This document shows, one piece after another, positions 27,249-36,301 of a DNA stretch of 64,000 nucleotides. The stretch comes from Prevotella sp. (lineage in GTDB: Bacteria; Bacteroidota; Bacteroidia; Bacteroidales; Muribaculaceae): assembly GCA_023662865.1 (NCBI GenBank), contig JAMPIK010000010.1:1-64000 (forward strand), written 5' to 3'. Every line of letters begins with the position of its first letter. Position 1 is the first letter of the stretch. The notes under the pieces are model-generated. The model worked only from the letters and a program-made list of their open reading frames with translations. It ran no database searches and was not told where the DNA came from. A program made the translations under genes and the position numbers.

Positions 27249-28667
27249 TTAGTAGAAAGATATTTCTTTGGGTTCGTTGCCTTCCTGCACAGAGGGAGTT
27301 TCGGCCGCCTTTGCCGCTTCGCGGCGTTCGGCTTGCAGCTGGTCGGGGGTGCCCATCATGCGCATTGCAGTGGCGGTGTTGGTGTCGCGGTTATAGGCCG
27401 GGATTTTGTCGAACAGAGCAATCACCTCATCGTTGTCAAATTGCGATGGCTTGAGTACCACATACTTGCTGCGAGCCATCTCCTGATTGTGGGTCAAAAT
27501 CTTGTCCTTGCCATATTCGGCGGCTATACGGCTCGAAATGTCTTCCGCGCTTTTCTTTTCTTTGTCCTGACGGCTGTTGTCCTCTTTGCGGGAGTCGGAG
27601 TTATTGTCAGCCGAAAAGATGATTGAGGTGTCCTTATTGTTTTTGTTATTATTGTTGCCGGAAATAGTTACATCAAAGCCGGAGGCCAAAATGGTCATTT
27701 TCACACGTTCGCCCAAAGACCTGTCCCAGCAAGCGCCCCATTTTATTTTGATACTTTTGGAGAGGTTGGCGCTGAACTGGGTGATTTCGTCCATTTCAGA
27801 CATTGAAACCACATTTTCAGCCTCGGGGTTGCAGTACAGATAGAAGAGCAGACGCTTGGAGGTGCGTATGTCGGAGTTGCGCAGCAGCGGAGAGTTCAGA
27901 GCGTCTTTGATAGCTTTTGTGACACGCTTGTCGCCTTCGCCATAGCCGGTGGAGATGATTGCCGTTGATGAATTTTCGAGTGTGGCTCTCACATCTTTGA
28001 AGTCAGCGTTGATATACCCTTCGGTGTAGATGATATCGGCAATGGAGCGAGTGGCGTTTGCCAGAGTGTCGTCGGCCTTGGAGAATGCGTTCACCAAATT
28101 AAGATCTTTGTAAATCTCGGTGAGGCGTTCATTGTTGATAATCAGCAACGTATCGACATGCTTGCGCATCTCTTCGGCACCCTCGAGAGCTTTATAAATT
28201 TTGTGCTCACCCTCAAAGAAGAAAGGAATAGTGACGATGCCGACGGTGAGCTTTCCGGCCTCTCTGGCAATACGTGCCACTACCGGGCCGGCTCCGGTGC
28301 CGGTACCGCCACCCATACCGGCTGTGATGAACACCATGTTAGTGTCATCGTTGAGGGCGGCAGCTATATCATCGGCCGAAAATTCGGCTGCCGCACGACC
28401 CACCTCCGGGTCATCGCCGGCTCCCAAGCCGAAGTCGGGCGAGGAAGGGTCGCCCATCACAATGCGTTTGGGTACATTATTGTTTTTGAGGGCTTGCTTG
28501 TCGGTGTTGCAAACCATGAAAGTGATATTCTCAATGCCCTGAGAATACAGGTAATTAACGGCATTGCCGCCGCCACCGCCAACACCAATCACTTTGATTA
28601 TGGGGCGTATGCGGTATTCATCATCGATGAAAGATGTGGGGTCGGATATTGTATTGTAGTCAGCCAT
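27249..28667 (-). CDS. ftsZ: Cell division GTPase FtsZ
   Basis: FtsZ polymerises into the Z ring that directs septation. I chose ATG 28667 (472 residues; MADYNTISD), 7 bp after the ftsA stop; the longer upstream frame runs into ftsA. Nucleotide-binding motifs are IGVGGGGGNAV (about 27-37), CNTDKQAL, the tubulin signature GGGTGTGAG (about 119-127), and NNERLTEIYKDLNLV. The core ends near 340 with WDRSLGERVKMTILASGFDV. A charged linker of about 90 residues and a C-terminal peptide EPKEISFY follow. It closes the dcw cluster. Confidence 0.97.
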   Translation of the reverse strand: MADYNTISDPTSFIDDEYRIRPIIKVIGVGGGGGNAVNYLYSQGIENITFMVCNTDKQALKNNNVPKRIVMGDPSSPDFGLGAGDDPEVGRAAAEFSADDIAAALNDDTNMVFITAGMGGGTGTGAGPVVARIAREAGKLTVGIVTIPFFFEGEHKIYKALEGAEEMRKHVDTLLIINNERLTEIYKDLNLVNAFSKADDTLANATRSIADIIYTEGYINADFKDVRATLENSSTAIISTGYGEGDKRVTKAIKDALNSPLLRNSDIRTSKRLLFYLYCNPEAENVVSMSEMDEITQFSANLSKSIKIKWGACWDRSLGERVKMTILASGFDVTISGNNNNKNNKDTSIIFSADNNSDSRKEDNSRQDKEKKSAEDISSRIAAEYGKDKILTHNQEMARSKYVVLKPSQFDNDEVIALFDKIPAYNRDTNTATAMRMMGTPDQLQAERREAAKAAETPSVQEGNEPKEISFY

Positions 28668-28674
28668 TTTTTTC

Positions 28675-30036
28675 TCAGTTAATTTCCGGTTCGTCATCGT
28701 CATCTTCTTCTCTGCTGAAAATTCCGGCCAGACCGGCACTGATTGCAGTGAGGAATTTATTTCCGCGAGTAGCAAGTCGGTTAGGTCGTTTCGGCTTTTT
28801 AACCGGCTTATTGGTTTCTTCTCCCCCCGGAGTTTCCGGTTCCCAATAATCGGAATTGTCAACTTCGGGGAGTTCATTCTTGGGGAGTTCGAGGCAGTCA
28901 GTTGCATCTTTGGCCGTGCCGGCGTTCATTATGGCAATCACCTCGATAGTTTCGTAAGAGGGAGCTTTGGTATCTTCGAGCATTACATTCTCGGGCAGCG
29001 AGCCGCGACGCACTTTCAAGTCGCTTTTCTGGCGCAGCAACTCGCCCATCTGATTAAGATTGAAGCCGCCGCCTACGGTGATGATGCCGCCGGAGAGCTG
29101 TTTGTTGGTAAGCCCGGCGTATGTGATTTGTTCAATGATATTGGCCACCAACTCTTCGGAACGTGCCACAACAAGGTTCGACACATCGGAAAGGCGCACT
29201 CCGTTGATGTTGAAATTGGCTACATCGTCGGAGGCGATAGCCTTGCCGGAGTTGGATTTCATTTTCTCGGCATCTTCTTCAAGTATGGAAAGAGAAGAAA
29301 TGTCGCGGGTAATATTGCGGGATCCCATGGGCAACACTGCCAGATAGTCCAAAACCCCTTTCTGATAAATCGAGACGGTGATAGTTTCGGCCCCCATGTC
29401 GACAAGCATACAGCCCAGTCTGCGCTCATCGGAGTTGAGAATGAGGTTGCCCACAGCTATCGGGGTAATGACAATGTCGGCTATGTCAATGCCCACTTTG
29501 TCGCTAATCACTCTGCGAATGTGTTTTGCCAAAGTGGGGCGTGCGGCTATGAGCTGATATTTTGCTTTTATGTTGGAGCCGGAATTCCCTATCGGGGATT
29601 TGATTTCGATTTTATTCAGGAGGTAGCCGGTGGGGATTGCGTCAAGCACTTCGAGCGAGGCGTCAATATGTGAGCGGCGTGCCTCATCGGCCATGCTGAC
29701 AATCAAATCTTCGGTTATCTCGGTGTCTTCGGGCAGACTGCGGGAGATTTCGCGAGGGATATTGCGCAGCGAGCGGCCGGACAGGCCGACGTACACTTTG
29801 CGTATTACACGCGGACTTACGCCGGTACGGCTTTCCAATTTGTCGAGGATACGAGAGATGCTGTTGGCAGTTTCTTCAACGTTGTGTATTATGCCGTTGC
29901 ATACACATTCTATGATGCGCTCCTGCTCAACGGCGATTACGTCCAGACGGTTTGTAGACGTGTTGTACCGCCCCACAGCTCCTATTATCTTGGAGCTGCA
30001 AATCTCTATGGCGGCTATATATCTTTCTTGACTCAT
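28675..30036 (-). CDS. ftsA: Cell division protein FtsA
   Basis: This 453-residue actin-like ATPase tethers FtsZ to the membrane and recruits later divisome proteins. It starts MSQERYIAAIEICSSKIIG. SHS2/1C features include VYVGLSGRSLRNI; ATPase motifs are LVDMGAETITVSIYQKG and GGIITVGGGFNLNQM. After about 400 comes a basic, proline-rich linker (NKPVKKPKRPNRLA), then KFLTAISAGLAGIF, the likely membrane-targeting amphipathic helix, and an acidic tail. Spacing to ftsZ is 7 bp and to ftsQ 37 bp. Confidence 0.95.
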   Translation of the reverse strand: MSQERYIAAIEICSSKIIGAVGRYNTSTNRLDVIAVEQERIIECVCNGIIHNVEETANSISRILDKLESRTGVSPRVIRKVYVGLSGRSLRNIPREISRSLPEDTEITEDLIVSMADEARRSHIDASLEVLDAIPTGYLLNKIEIKSPIGNSGSNIKAKYQLIAARPTLAKHIRRVISDKVGIDIADIVITPIAVGNLILNSDERRLGCMLVDMGAETITVSIYQKGVLDYLAVLPMGSRNITRDISSLSILEEDAEKMKSNSGKAIASDDVANFNINGVRLSDVSNLVVARSEELVANIIEQITYAGLTNKQLSGGIITVGGGFNLNQMGELLRQKSDLKVRRGSLPENVMLEDTKAPSYETIEVIAIMNAGTAKDATDCLELPKNELPEVDNSDYWEPETPGGEETNKPVKKPKRPNRLATRGNKFLTAISAGLAGIFSREEDDDDEPEIN

Positions 30037-30073
30037 GAGTGGGTGGTTATGATGTGTTGGGGAGTGATAGTGT

Positions 30074-30949
30074 TTATTGTTGAGGAGAAGGAGAGGGTTG
30101 AATTTCTTCTGTTTCCGGCCCCTCTGTCGGTTTAGTTTCGTTTATAGCGGCTTCATCTTCAAAGTCTTCCACATCGTCGGGATTGATGTTGCTGTGGCGT
30201 GCAATAGTCTTGTCGGCGCGTGTAGCCACAATTTGTCCTTTGAATTTGAGCGAGATGGTGTCGTAAGTGTTCCAGCCTTTGTAGGGCATTACTTTGCGGT
30301 ACATCAGCAGGAGTTTTTCAAACTTGGCGGGCATGTCAGAAGTGTCGCCGAGGTTGATGATGTGTCCGCGTATGCGAGGCACAAGCATGATGTTTGCCGG
30401 CGAGCGATAATCAATCATTGTGATGAGCTGACTGAGCAGCGGGTCGTTTTTGATGTAGCGCACTACGGGCAATGCGCCGGAAGCCGGCATCTTGTTGGTG
30501 AAATGCCCTTTCACAATCGGCAGGTCTACAAAGTATTCGGCACCGGCATCCATGCGTTTGCCGTCTTTGTTTATATAGTACGAACCGGCCGGGGTGAACA
30601 CGCGTGCCTCCGGCACTATGGGGGTTACGGATACCAACAGTTTGCCTTGGGAGGTGCGTACCACTTCCACATGCTCGAAATTGTTTACCCCGTTCAAGTG
30701 TCTCTCGAGCGAGTCGGTGTCAATGGCGTACAGAGGGGTGGACGCGAATTTTGCCGGTATGTCGCCCATTTCGGAGAGCACGGCTTGCGGTTTAAGGAAG
30801 TCCGGCACACCGGGGGATGCCGGGCGGATATCAATCTCCACTCCGGTGCAGTTCCGTTTCTGTACAGCAGATGATGCCCACTCTGAAACTATTACAGCGT
30901 AGGCAAGCAATGCTATGAGTATCAACCACTTGGTTAGTGTGCGCGACAT
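30074..30949 (-). CDS. ftsQ: Cell division protein FtsQ/DivIB
   Basis: This 291-residue bitopic membrane protein has one N-terminal transmembrane helix (LTKWLILIALLAYAVIVS, about 5-22). The periplasmic part holds a POTRA-like region (about 35-115; HLNGVNNFEHVEVVRT) and a beta domain (TPAGSYYINKDGKRM). In E. coli it links FtsL and FtsB to the septal machinery. Sequence divergence is normal for this family, and the position between murC and ftsA supports the call. It follows murC by 3 bp. The C-terminal tail is acidic. Confidence 0.9.
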   Translation of the reverse strand: MSRTLTKWLILIALLAYAVIVSEWASSAVQKRNCTGVEIDIRPASPGVPDFLKPQAVLSEMGDIPAKFASTPLYAIDTDSLERHLNGVNNFEHVEVVRTSQGKLLVSVTPIVPEARVFTPAGSYYINKDGKRMDAGAEYFVDLPIVKGHFTNKMPASGALPVVRYIKNDPLLSQLITMIDYRSPANIMLVPRIRGHIINLGDTSDMPAKFEKLLLMYRKVMPYKGWNTYDTISLKFKGQIVATRADKTIARHSNINPDDVEDFEDEAAINETKPTEGPETEEIQPSPSPQQ

Positions 30950-30952
30950 TGG

Positions 30953-32344
30953 TTACTTGTTCAGGAGTATATGTTTGATATCGGGAAGCAGCACATTGAT
31001 GTCAGCGGCTCCCAGTGTCATTAGAATGTCAAAGTTACGAGTTTTTATCAAATCAAGCAAATTTTTGCGCTCTATTAATGATTTTTGCGGTGATTTCACA
31101 TCGTTTATTATTATTTGCGATGTGATGCCGGGGATTGGCTCTTCGCGTGCCGGGTAGATTTCGCACAGAATTGTTTCATCGGCTTCGGAGAGGGCATCGG
31201 CAAATTCCGGTGCGAAGTCGCGTGTGCGCGTGTACAGGTGCGGCTGAAACACAACGGTAACTTTGTGTCCAGGATACAGAGCTTTTACAGAGGCTATAGA
31301 GGCTTTCACCTCGGCGGGGGAGTGGGCGTAATCGTCTATGAGGACAGTGCCTTGGCCGGTAGGGTAGTCCTCCGGACGAAGCCATATCTCAAAGCGGCGT
31401 TTGGGTCCCTGAAAGGAGTGGATTCCTTCCGCACATTCCGCCGGCGTGGCTCCGGCGAGCAGCGAGGCGGCTATGGCGGATACTGCATTATCTATATTGA
31501 TATCTACCGGCACGCCGAGTTCTATATCGGGAATGAGCAACCCTTCCGGGCCGACAAAGTCGAAAAAGAGATGTCCGGGGGTATGGCGCACGTTCCGCGC
31601 ATGATAGTCAGCCGAGGGGTCTGTTGCCGAATAGGTGAGGATACGTACTCCTTCTTGAGTGCGAGGTTTCAGTTTCAATCCGGTATGCAGCAGCAGGGTG
31701 CCTCCGGGCTGAATGAGCGATGTGAAATGTGCAAATCCTTCAAGATAGCCGGCCTCATCGCCGTAAATGTCGAGGTGGTCGGGGTCAGTGCTGGTCACTA
31801 TGGCTATATAGGGGAGCAGTTGGTGAAATGAGCGGTCGTATTCATCGGCCTCAATTACAGAGTATTCAGCCCCCTTGTCAATGATAAGGTTGGAGTTGTA
31901 GTTGCGCAGAATACCGCCTAAAAAAGCGTTGCATCCTACATGAGAAGTGTGCAGGATGTGAGCAATCATTGAGCTGGTGGTAGTCTTGCCATGCGAGCCG
32001 GCCACACAGATACCCTTGCTGTGGCGAGTGATGCGTCCGAGCAGAGCAGCGCGTTTTATCACCTCGAAACCGCCGGTGCGGAACAGCGTCAGTATATGAT
32101 TGTCGGAAGGCACGGCCGGGGTGTACACTACCAGAGTGTTCTCCGGATTGCGCATATCGGCCGGAATGGTGTCGGTATCATCGGTATAAGTAATTACTGC
32201 ACCCTCATTTTCAAGAGTATGAGTGAGGTCAGAGGGAGTGCGGTCGTAGCCGGCCACTTTCGCGCCGTGCTGCATATAGTATCGTGCAAGGTTTGCCATG
32301 CCGATTCCGCCGATACCTACAAAATATACCTGATTTTCTTTCAT
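30953..32344 (-). CDS. murC: UDP-N-acetylmuramate--L-alanine ligase
   Basis: This 463-residue Mur ligase adds L-Ala to UDP-MurNAc. It has the N-terminal Rossmann motif FVGIGGIGMANLARYY, the ATP loop GSHGKTTTSSMIAHIL (about 118-133), EADEYDRSFHQL, and the C-terminal domain motif IDDYAHSPAEVKASI. Its ATG overlaps the murG stop by 4 bp. All four residues expected to bind Mg-ATP appear present. Confidence 0.96.
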   Translation of the reverse strand: MKENQVYFVGIGGIGMANLARYYMQHGAKVAGYDRTPSDLTHTLENEGAVITYTDDTDTIPADMRNPENTLVVYTPAVPSDNHILTLFRTGGFEVIKRAALLGRITRHSKGICVAGSHGKTTTSSMIAHILHTSHVGCNAFLGGILRNYNSNLIIDKGAEYSVIEADEYDRSFHQLLPYIAIVTSTDPDHLDIYGDEAGYLEGFAHFTSLIQPGGTLLLHTGLKLKPRTQEGVRILTYSATDPSADYHARNVRHTPGHLFFDFVGPEGLLIPDIELGVPVDINIDNAVSAIAASLLAGATPAECAEGIHSFQGPKRRFEIWLRPEDYPTGQGTVLIDDYAHSPAEVKASIASVKALYPGHKVTVVFQPHLYTRTRDFAPEFADALSEADETILCEIYPAREEPIPGITSQIIINDVKSPQKSLIERKNLLDLIKTRNFDILMTLGAADINVLLPDIKHILLNK

Positions 32345-33441
32345 CTAAGGAGTTGTTCTATCTTGTCGACAATGATTTCATCTGAATGGGGGAGAGCCAA
32401 CTTTTTTATCTCCCGGCTCATGGAGTCAAGGAGGGGATTGTCTGCCATAGTCGCAAAAATAGTGTCGGCGAGTTTGGCGCGCGCCTCGCTGTCGGGCACT
32501 GTAATGGCCGCGCCGCGGTCGGAGAGTGCCCGGGCGTTTTTCGTCTGGTGGTCTTCGGCCACATTGGGCGATGGTACTAATATGCAGGGCTTTCCGAGCA
32601 ATTCAAGTTCGCTGATTGAGCCGGCACCGGCACGACTTACCACCAACGTGGCGGCACGATAAGCAGTAGCCATATCGGTAAGAAACTGAGTGGCGACAAC
32701 TCCTTTCATCCCTTTTACCGCCTTGATGCCGATATCGCCGTAAGCCTTGCCGGTTTGCCATATGAGTTGAATGCCGGAGTCGGCAAATCGTGGCAGTGCG
32801 GCTTGTATGGACTCGTTCAGGGTACGTGCCCCCAAAGAGCCTCCCACTACCAAAACCGTCGGAATATCCGGTTCCAGACCGAAGGATCGGCGTGCATCGC
32901 CCTCGCTCTTCCGGCAGTCAAGGATTTCCTTGCGCACCGGGTTGCCGGTGAGTACAATCTTATCTGCCGGGAAGAAGCGCTCCATATCCGGGTATGCCAC
33001 GCAGATTTGCTTTGCTTTCTTGGCGAGCAGCTTGTTGGTGACTCCGGCATATGAGTTCTGTTCTTGAAGCAGGGTGGGAATGCCCATGCGCTGTGCACTT
33101 TTCAGGGTAGGGCCGGAGGCGTAACCGCCTACACCTATTACAGCATCCGGTGCGAACTCTTTTACTATGGCCTTGGCGCGGGAGAGCGACTTACGCAGTT
33201 TGAGCAATACGGAGAAGTTCTTGAGGAGATTTTTGCGGTTGAAGCCGGCTACCGGAAGTCCTTCAATGGGGAAACCGGCTGCCGGCACTTTTTCCATCTC
33301 CATGCGCCCCTGTGCGCCGACAAAGAGAATGTCGGCCGCCGGCCAGCGGCGTTTAATGGCTCCGGCTATCGAGAGGGCGGGGAAGATGTGGCCACCCGTT
33401 CCACCGCCGCTTATTATAAATTTTGGCTTGTCTTTTCTCAT
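32341..33441 (-). CDS. murG: UDP-N-acetylglucosamine transferase MurG
   Basis: This 366-residue GT-B glycosyltransferase adds GlcNAc to lipid I, giving lipid II at the inner face of the membrane. The N-terminal signature is ISGGGTGGHIFPALSIA and GVGGYASGPTL follows. The UDP-GlcNAc-binding C-terminal region shows VVGGSLGARTLNE and VSRAGAGSISELELLGKPC. Length is typical. It lies 3 bp after ftsW and overlaps murC by 4 bp. Confidence 0.96.
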   Translation of the reverse strand: MRKDKPKFIISGGGTGGHIFPALSIAGAIKRRWPAADILFVGAQGRMEMEKVPAAGFPIEGLPVAGFNRKNLLKNFSVLLKLRKSLSRAKAIVKEFAPDAVIGVGGYASGPTLKSAQRMGIPTLLQEQNSYAGVTNKLLAKKAKQICVAYPDMERFFPADKIVLTGNPVRKEILDCRKSEGDARRSFGLEPDIPTVLVVGGSLGARTLNESIQAALPRFADSGIQLIWQTGKAYGDIGIKAVKGMKGVVATQFLTDMATAYRAATLVVSRAGAGSISELELLGKPCILVPSPNVAEDHQTKNARALSDRGAAITVPDSEARAKLADTIFATMADNPLLDSMSREIKKLALPHSDEIIVDKIEQLLR

Positions 33442-33444
33442 CTT

Positions 33445-34947
33445 TTATTGTTTGTTCTTTTGGGGAGATGTTTCCGTGGAGGGTATCATCGACGGGTTCA
33501 CACCGGTGTCGCCGCTGTCTTCCACAGCCTGTTTGAGGGCAAGGTTGGCATCTTGATTCTTGGAGGAACGCTGAATGGCGTATTTGCTCACAGAGAGCAT
33601 CATGCCCATGGCTGCGCTCATCACAACGATGGAGGTGCCTCCCTTGGATATAAAGGGCAATGGCTGGCCGGAAACGGGTGCCAAACCTACCACAATGCAC
33701 ATGTGTATCATAGCTTGCACCACAATGAGTGTGGCACAACCCGTTATCAGCAGTGCCGGGAAGGCTTTGGTGCATTTGGCGGCAATCACACCGGCGCGAG
33801 CTAACAGCAGCAAGTACAGTATCAGCAGGAATATGCCGCCCACAAAGCCGGTGTCTTCCACTATAATAGAGAAGATATAGTCGGAGTAGGCCAAAGGCAA
33901 GCGTGCACTTCCGCTGGAATTGCCCGGACCGTTGCCCAATATGCCACCGTGGGCCTGGCTCATATTTGCGAAGATTACCTGGCGGTTATAGTCGGTAAGT
34001 GTATCTTGTGGAGTAACCCCCTCCAAGAAGCTGGTTATGCGGTCTTTTCTCAGGTCGCTGCGGTCTATATCGCGGTTTATGCCGTCGGCACTCACTTGTG
34101 TACTCATTTCGGTAGCAGTGCCTTCATCGCTGTTGTCGGAGAATTTGCTGGAATACACCATGAACCCCACAGCTCCGAAAAGCACCCCGATTATCAGAAG
34201 CTTCCTGATTTGAGTACCTCCGATTATAAACATGGCCACAGCTACTGCAAAGATAATCACGGTGTTGGTAAGGCCGTTGGTGTAGAGCAATGCAGTGAAT
34301 ACTCCAAGGATTATCAATGACCATATGATACCCTTGTTGGTGACACCATGGAGCATCTGGTTGTTACTGATGATGCGTGCAAGTATCAGCACAAGAGCGA
34401 GTTTGGCTATTTCCGGGGGCTGTATGGTGAAGCCGGCCACATGTATGGCACGCATGGCACCGTTGGCCACAACGCCGTGGTGGTTGGCGTAGAACACAAG
34501 GCCGATTGATACTATCGTTCCGAACCATGCCAGCTTCTTATAGTACTTGTAATGAATGTTTTGCATAAGAAGTACCAGTCCGAGGCCGATAAGCAGGAAC
34601 ATTCCGTGGTCCAGCAGCGGGCCGTAAATTTTCGTCGCTCTCACCTCCGAGCTCGAGGCGCTGTACAGCTCCACTACGGAGAAGAGCAGAAGCATCAGAT
34701 AGATGCCCCAAAGGTATCGGTCGGCACGAAGGCGTACACGCGAACGCTCCTCAAGCCCTTTGAGCTTGGCGCGGGCGCGGCGCAGCGACTCATGCACATC
34801 TTCAGCAGCTTTCGGCTTGCCGGTTTTCCCTTTTGTTTTGGGTGGATACTCGGCAGCTTCTTCGCTCTGAAGATGATCATCGTAGGTATATTCCACGCTG
34901 ATACCCGTCACATCATAGTCGTTTTTTTTCTTTTTACGCGGACTCAC
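33445..34947 (-). CDS. ftsW: Septal peptidoglycan glycosyltransferase FtsW
   Basis: This 500-residue SEDS-family protein polymerises lipid II with the transpeptidase FtsI at the septum. About ten transmembrane helices start near residue 82 (YLWGIYLMLLLFSVVELYSAS). Conserved SEDS features include GNGPGNSSGSARLPLAYSDYIFSIIVEDTGFVGG and PFISKGGTS. An extra N-terminal cytoplasmic extension of about 75 charged residues (KKKKNDYDV, LRRARAKLKGLEERSRVR) may dock partners. The start is GTG at 34945-34947, 12 bp after murD. Confidence 0.93.
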   Translation of the reverse strand: MSPRKKKKNDYDVTGISVEYTYDDHLQSEEAAEYPPKTKGKTGKPKAAEDVHESLRRARAKLKGLEERSRVRLRADRYLWGIYLMLLLFSVVELYSASSSEVRATKIYGPLLDHGMFLLIGLGLVLLMQNIHYKYYKKLAWFGTIVSIGLVFYANHHGVVANGAMRAIHVAGFTIQPPEIAKLALVLILARIISNNQMLHGVTNKGIIWSLIILGVFTALLYTNGLTNTVIIFAVAVAMFIIGGTQIRKLLIIGVLFGAVGFMVYSSKFSDNSDEGTATEMSTQVSADGINRDIDRSDLRKDRITSFLEGVTPQDTLTDYNRQVIFANMSQAHGGILGNGPGNSSGSARLPLAYSDYIFSIIVEDTGFVGGIFLLILYLLLLARAGVIAAKCTKAFPALLITGCATLIVVQAMIHMCIVVGLAPVSGQPLPFISKGGTSIVVMSAAMGMMLSVSKYAIQRSSKNQDANLALKQAVEDSGDTGVNPSMIPSTETSPQKNKQ

Positions 34948-34959
34948 TTAAACAAGCTC

Positions 34960-36300
34960 TTATTTGAGATTTGCAACGGCTTGCTTAAAGAGCTCGCCGC
35001 GCTGTTCGTAATTTTTAAACAGGTCAAAAGAGGCACAGCAGGGGGAGAGCAGCACCGTATCGCCGGCACAGGCAAGTTCCCGGCATGCTTTCACCGCATC
35101 TTCAAGTGTATGGGTGTCAACGGTTTTAATGCCGCGGTTACCCCAGAAGTCGAGCAGTTTCTTATTGTCGACTCCCATGCATACTATGGCCTTTACTTTC
35201 TCACGTACAAAGGCTTCAATTTCTGTGTAGTCGTTCCCCTTGTCTGTACCGCCGAGTATCAGCACAGTGGGGGTTGTCATGCTTTCCAGTGCATACCAAG
35301 TGGAATTTACGTTGGTGGCTTTGGAGTCGTTTATCCAAGTCACGCCGTCAACCTTTCCGGCAAATTCAAGACGGTGCTCCACACTTTTGAAACTTCCCAG
35401 AGCCTTGCGTATTACTTCCGGGGCGATATCAAGCTTGGAGGCGGCTATTGAGGCGGCCATGGAATTGTAGAGGTTATGCAGCCCTTTGAGCGAAAGCTCG
35501 GCACGCGGCATTTCCCATGCTTCTTGTTTGGTGTTGATTATCATATTGCCGTCTTGTGTCCATGCGGCCAAACCCTCGGCTTTAAATTCGCTGAAGGGGA
35601 GCATTTCGCAGGTAGGGGAGAGGGTGGCAAGTTTGGCCGCAACTACCGGGTCGTCTTTCCAATAGATGAAGGCCTCGGAGGCTTGCATATTCTGCATGAT
35701 GCGGAACTTGGCGTTGACATAGTTCTCCATTTTGTGATCATAGCGATCCATGTGGTCGGGGGTGATATTGAGCAGGATTGCTATATCTGCCTTGAACTCA
35801 TACATGTTTTCAAGCTGGAAACTCGACAGCTCTATCACATAATAATCATGCCGTGTTTCTGCTACTTGCAGGGCAAGGCTTTTGCCTACATTTCCGGCAA
35901 GACCTACATTGAACCCGGCATTCTGCAAAATATGATAAAGCAGTAGGGTAGTGGTGGTTTTGCCGTTTGAGCCGGTGATGCATATCATCTTGGCATCGGT
36001 GAAGCGTCCGGCAAACTCTATTTCCGAAATTACCGGAATACCTTTCTCCGTAACGGCGCGAACCATGGTGGCGGTGGGCGGCACGCCGGGGCTCTTTATT
36101 ACTTCATCGGCGTTCAGAATTAGGTCGGCAGTGTGAGGCCCGGAGTGTTCGTAATCAATGCCGTATTTATCAAGTACTTCCAGATATTTGGGAGCAATTT
36201 TGCCCATATCGCTCAAGAAGGTATCGTATCCTTTGGTTTTGGCGAGTACAGCGGCGCCGACTCCGCTTTCTCCGCCTCCGAGTATTACTATTCGTTTCAT
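34960..36300 (-). CDS. murD: UDP-N-acetylmuramoylalanine--D-glutamate ligase
   Basis: This 446-residue Mur ligase adds D-Glu. It begins KRIVILGGGESGVGAAVLAK. The ATP loop is ITGSNGKTTTTLLLYHIL (about 109-126), followed by IELSSFQLENM and NITPDHMDRYDHKMENY. The C-terminal domain carries NDSKATNVNS and LILGGTDKGNDY. It starts 1 bp after the mraY stop. Length and motifs are typical. Confidence 0.96.
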   Translation of the reverse strand: MKRIVILGGGESGVGAAVLAKTKGYDTFLSDMGKIAPKYLEVLDKYGIDYEHSGPHTADLILNADEVIKSPGVPPTATMVRAVTEKGIPVISEIEFAGRFTDAKMICITGSNGKTTTTLLLYHILQNAGFNVGLAGNVGKSLALQVAETRHDYYVIELSSFQLENMYEFKADIAILLNITPDHMDRYDHKMENYVNAKFRIMQNMQASEAFIYWKDDPVVAAKLATLSPTCEMLPFSEFKAEGLAAWTQDGNMIINTKQEAWEMPRAELSLKGLHNLYNSMAASIAASKLDIAPEVIRKALGSFKSVEHRLEFAGKVDGVTWINDSKATNVNSTWYALESMTTPTVLILGGTDKGNDYTEIEAFVREKVKAIVCMGVDNKKLLDFWGNRGIKTVDTHTLEDAVKACRELACAGDTVLLSPCCASFDLFKNYEQRGELFKQAVANLK

Positions 36301-36301
36301 G

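Noticed and set aside
30077..30874. A 265-residue open frame on the plus strand
   Set aside because: It is antisense to ftsQ and contains no recognisable domain; the ftsQ frame is supported by position and topology.
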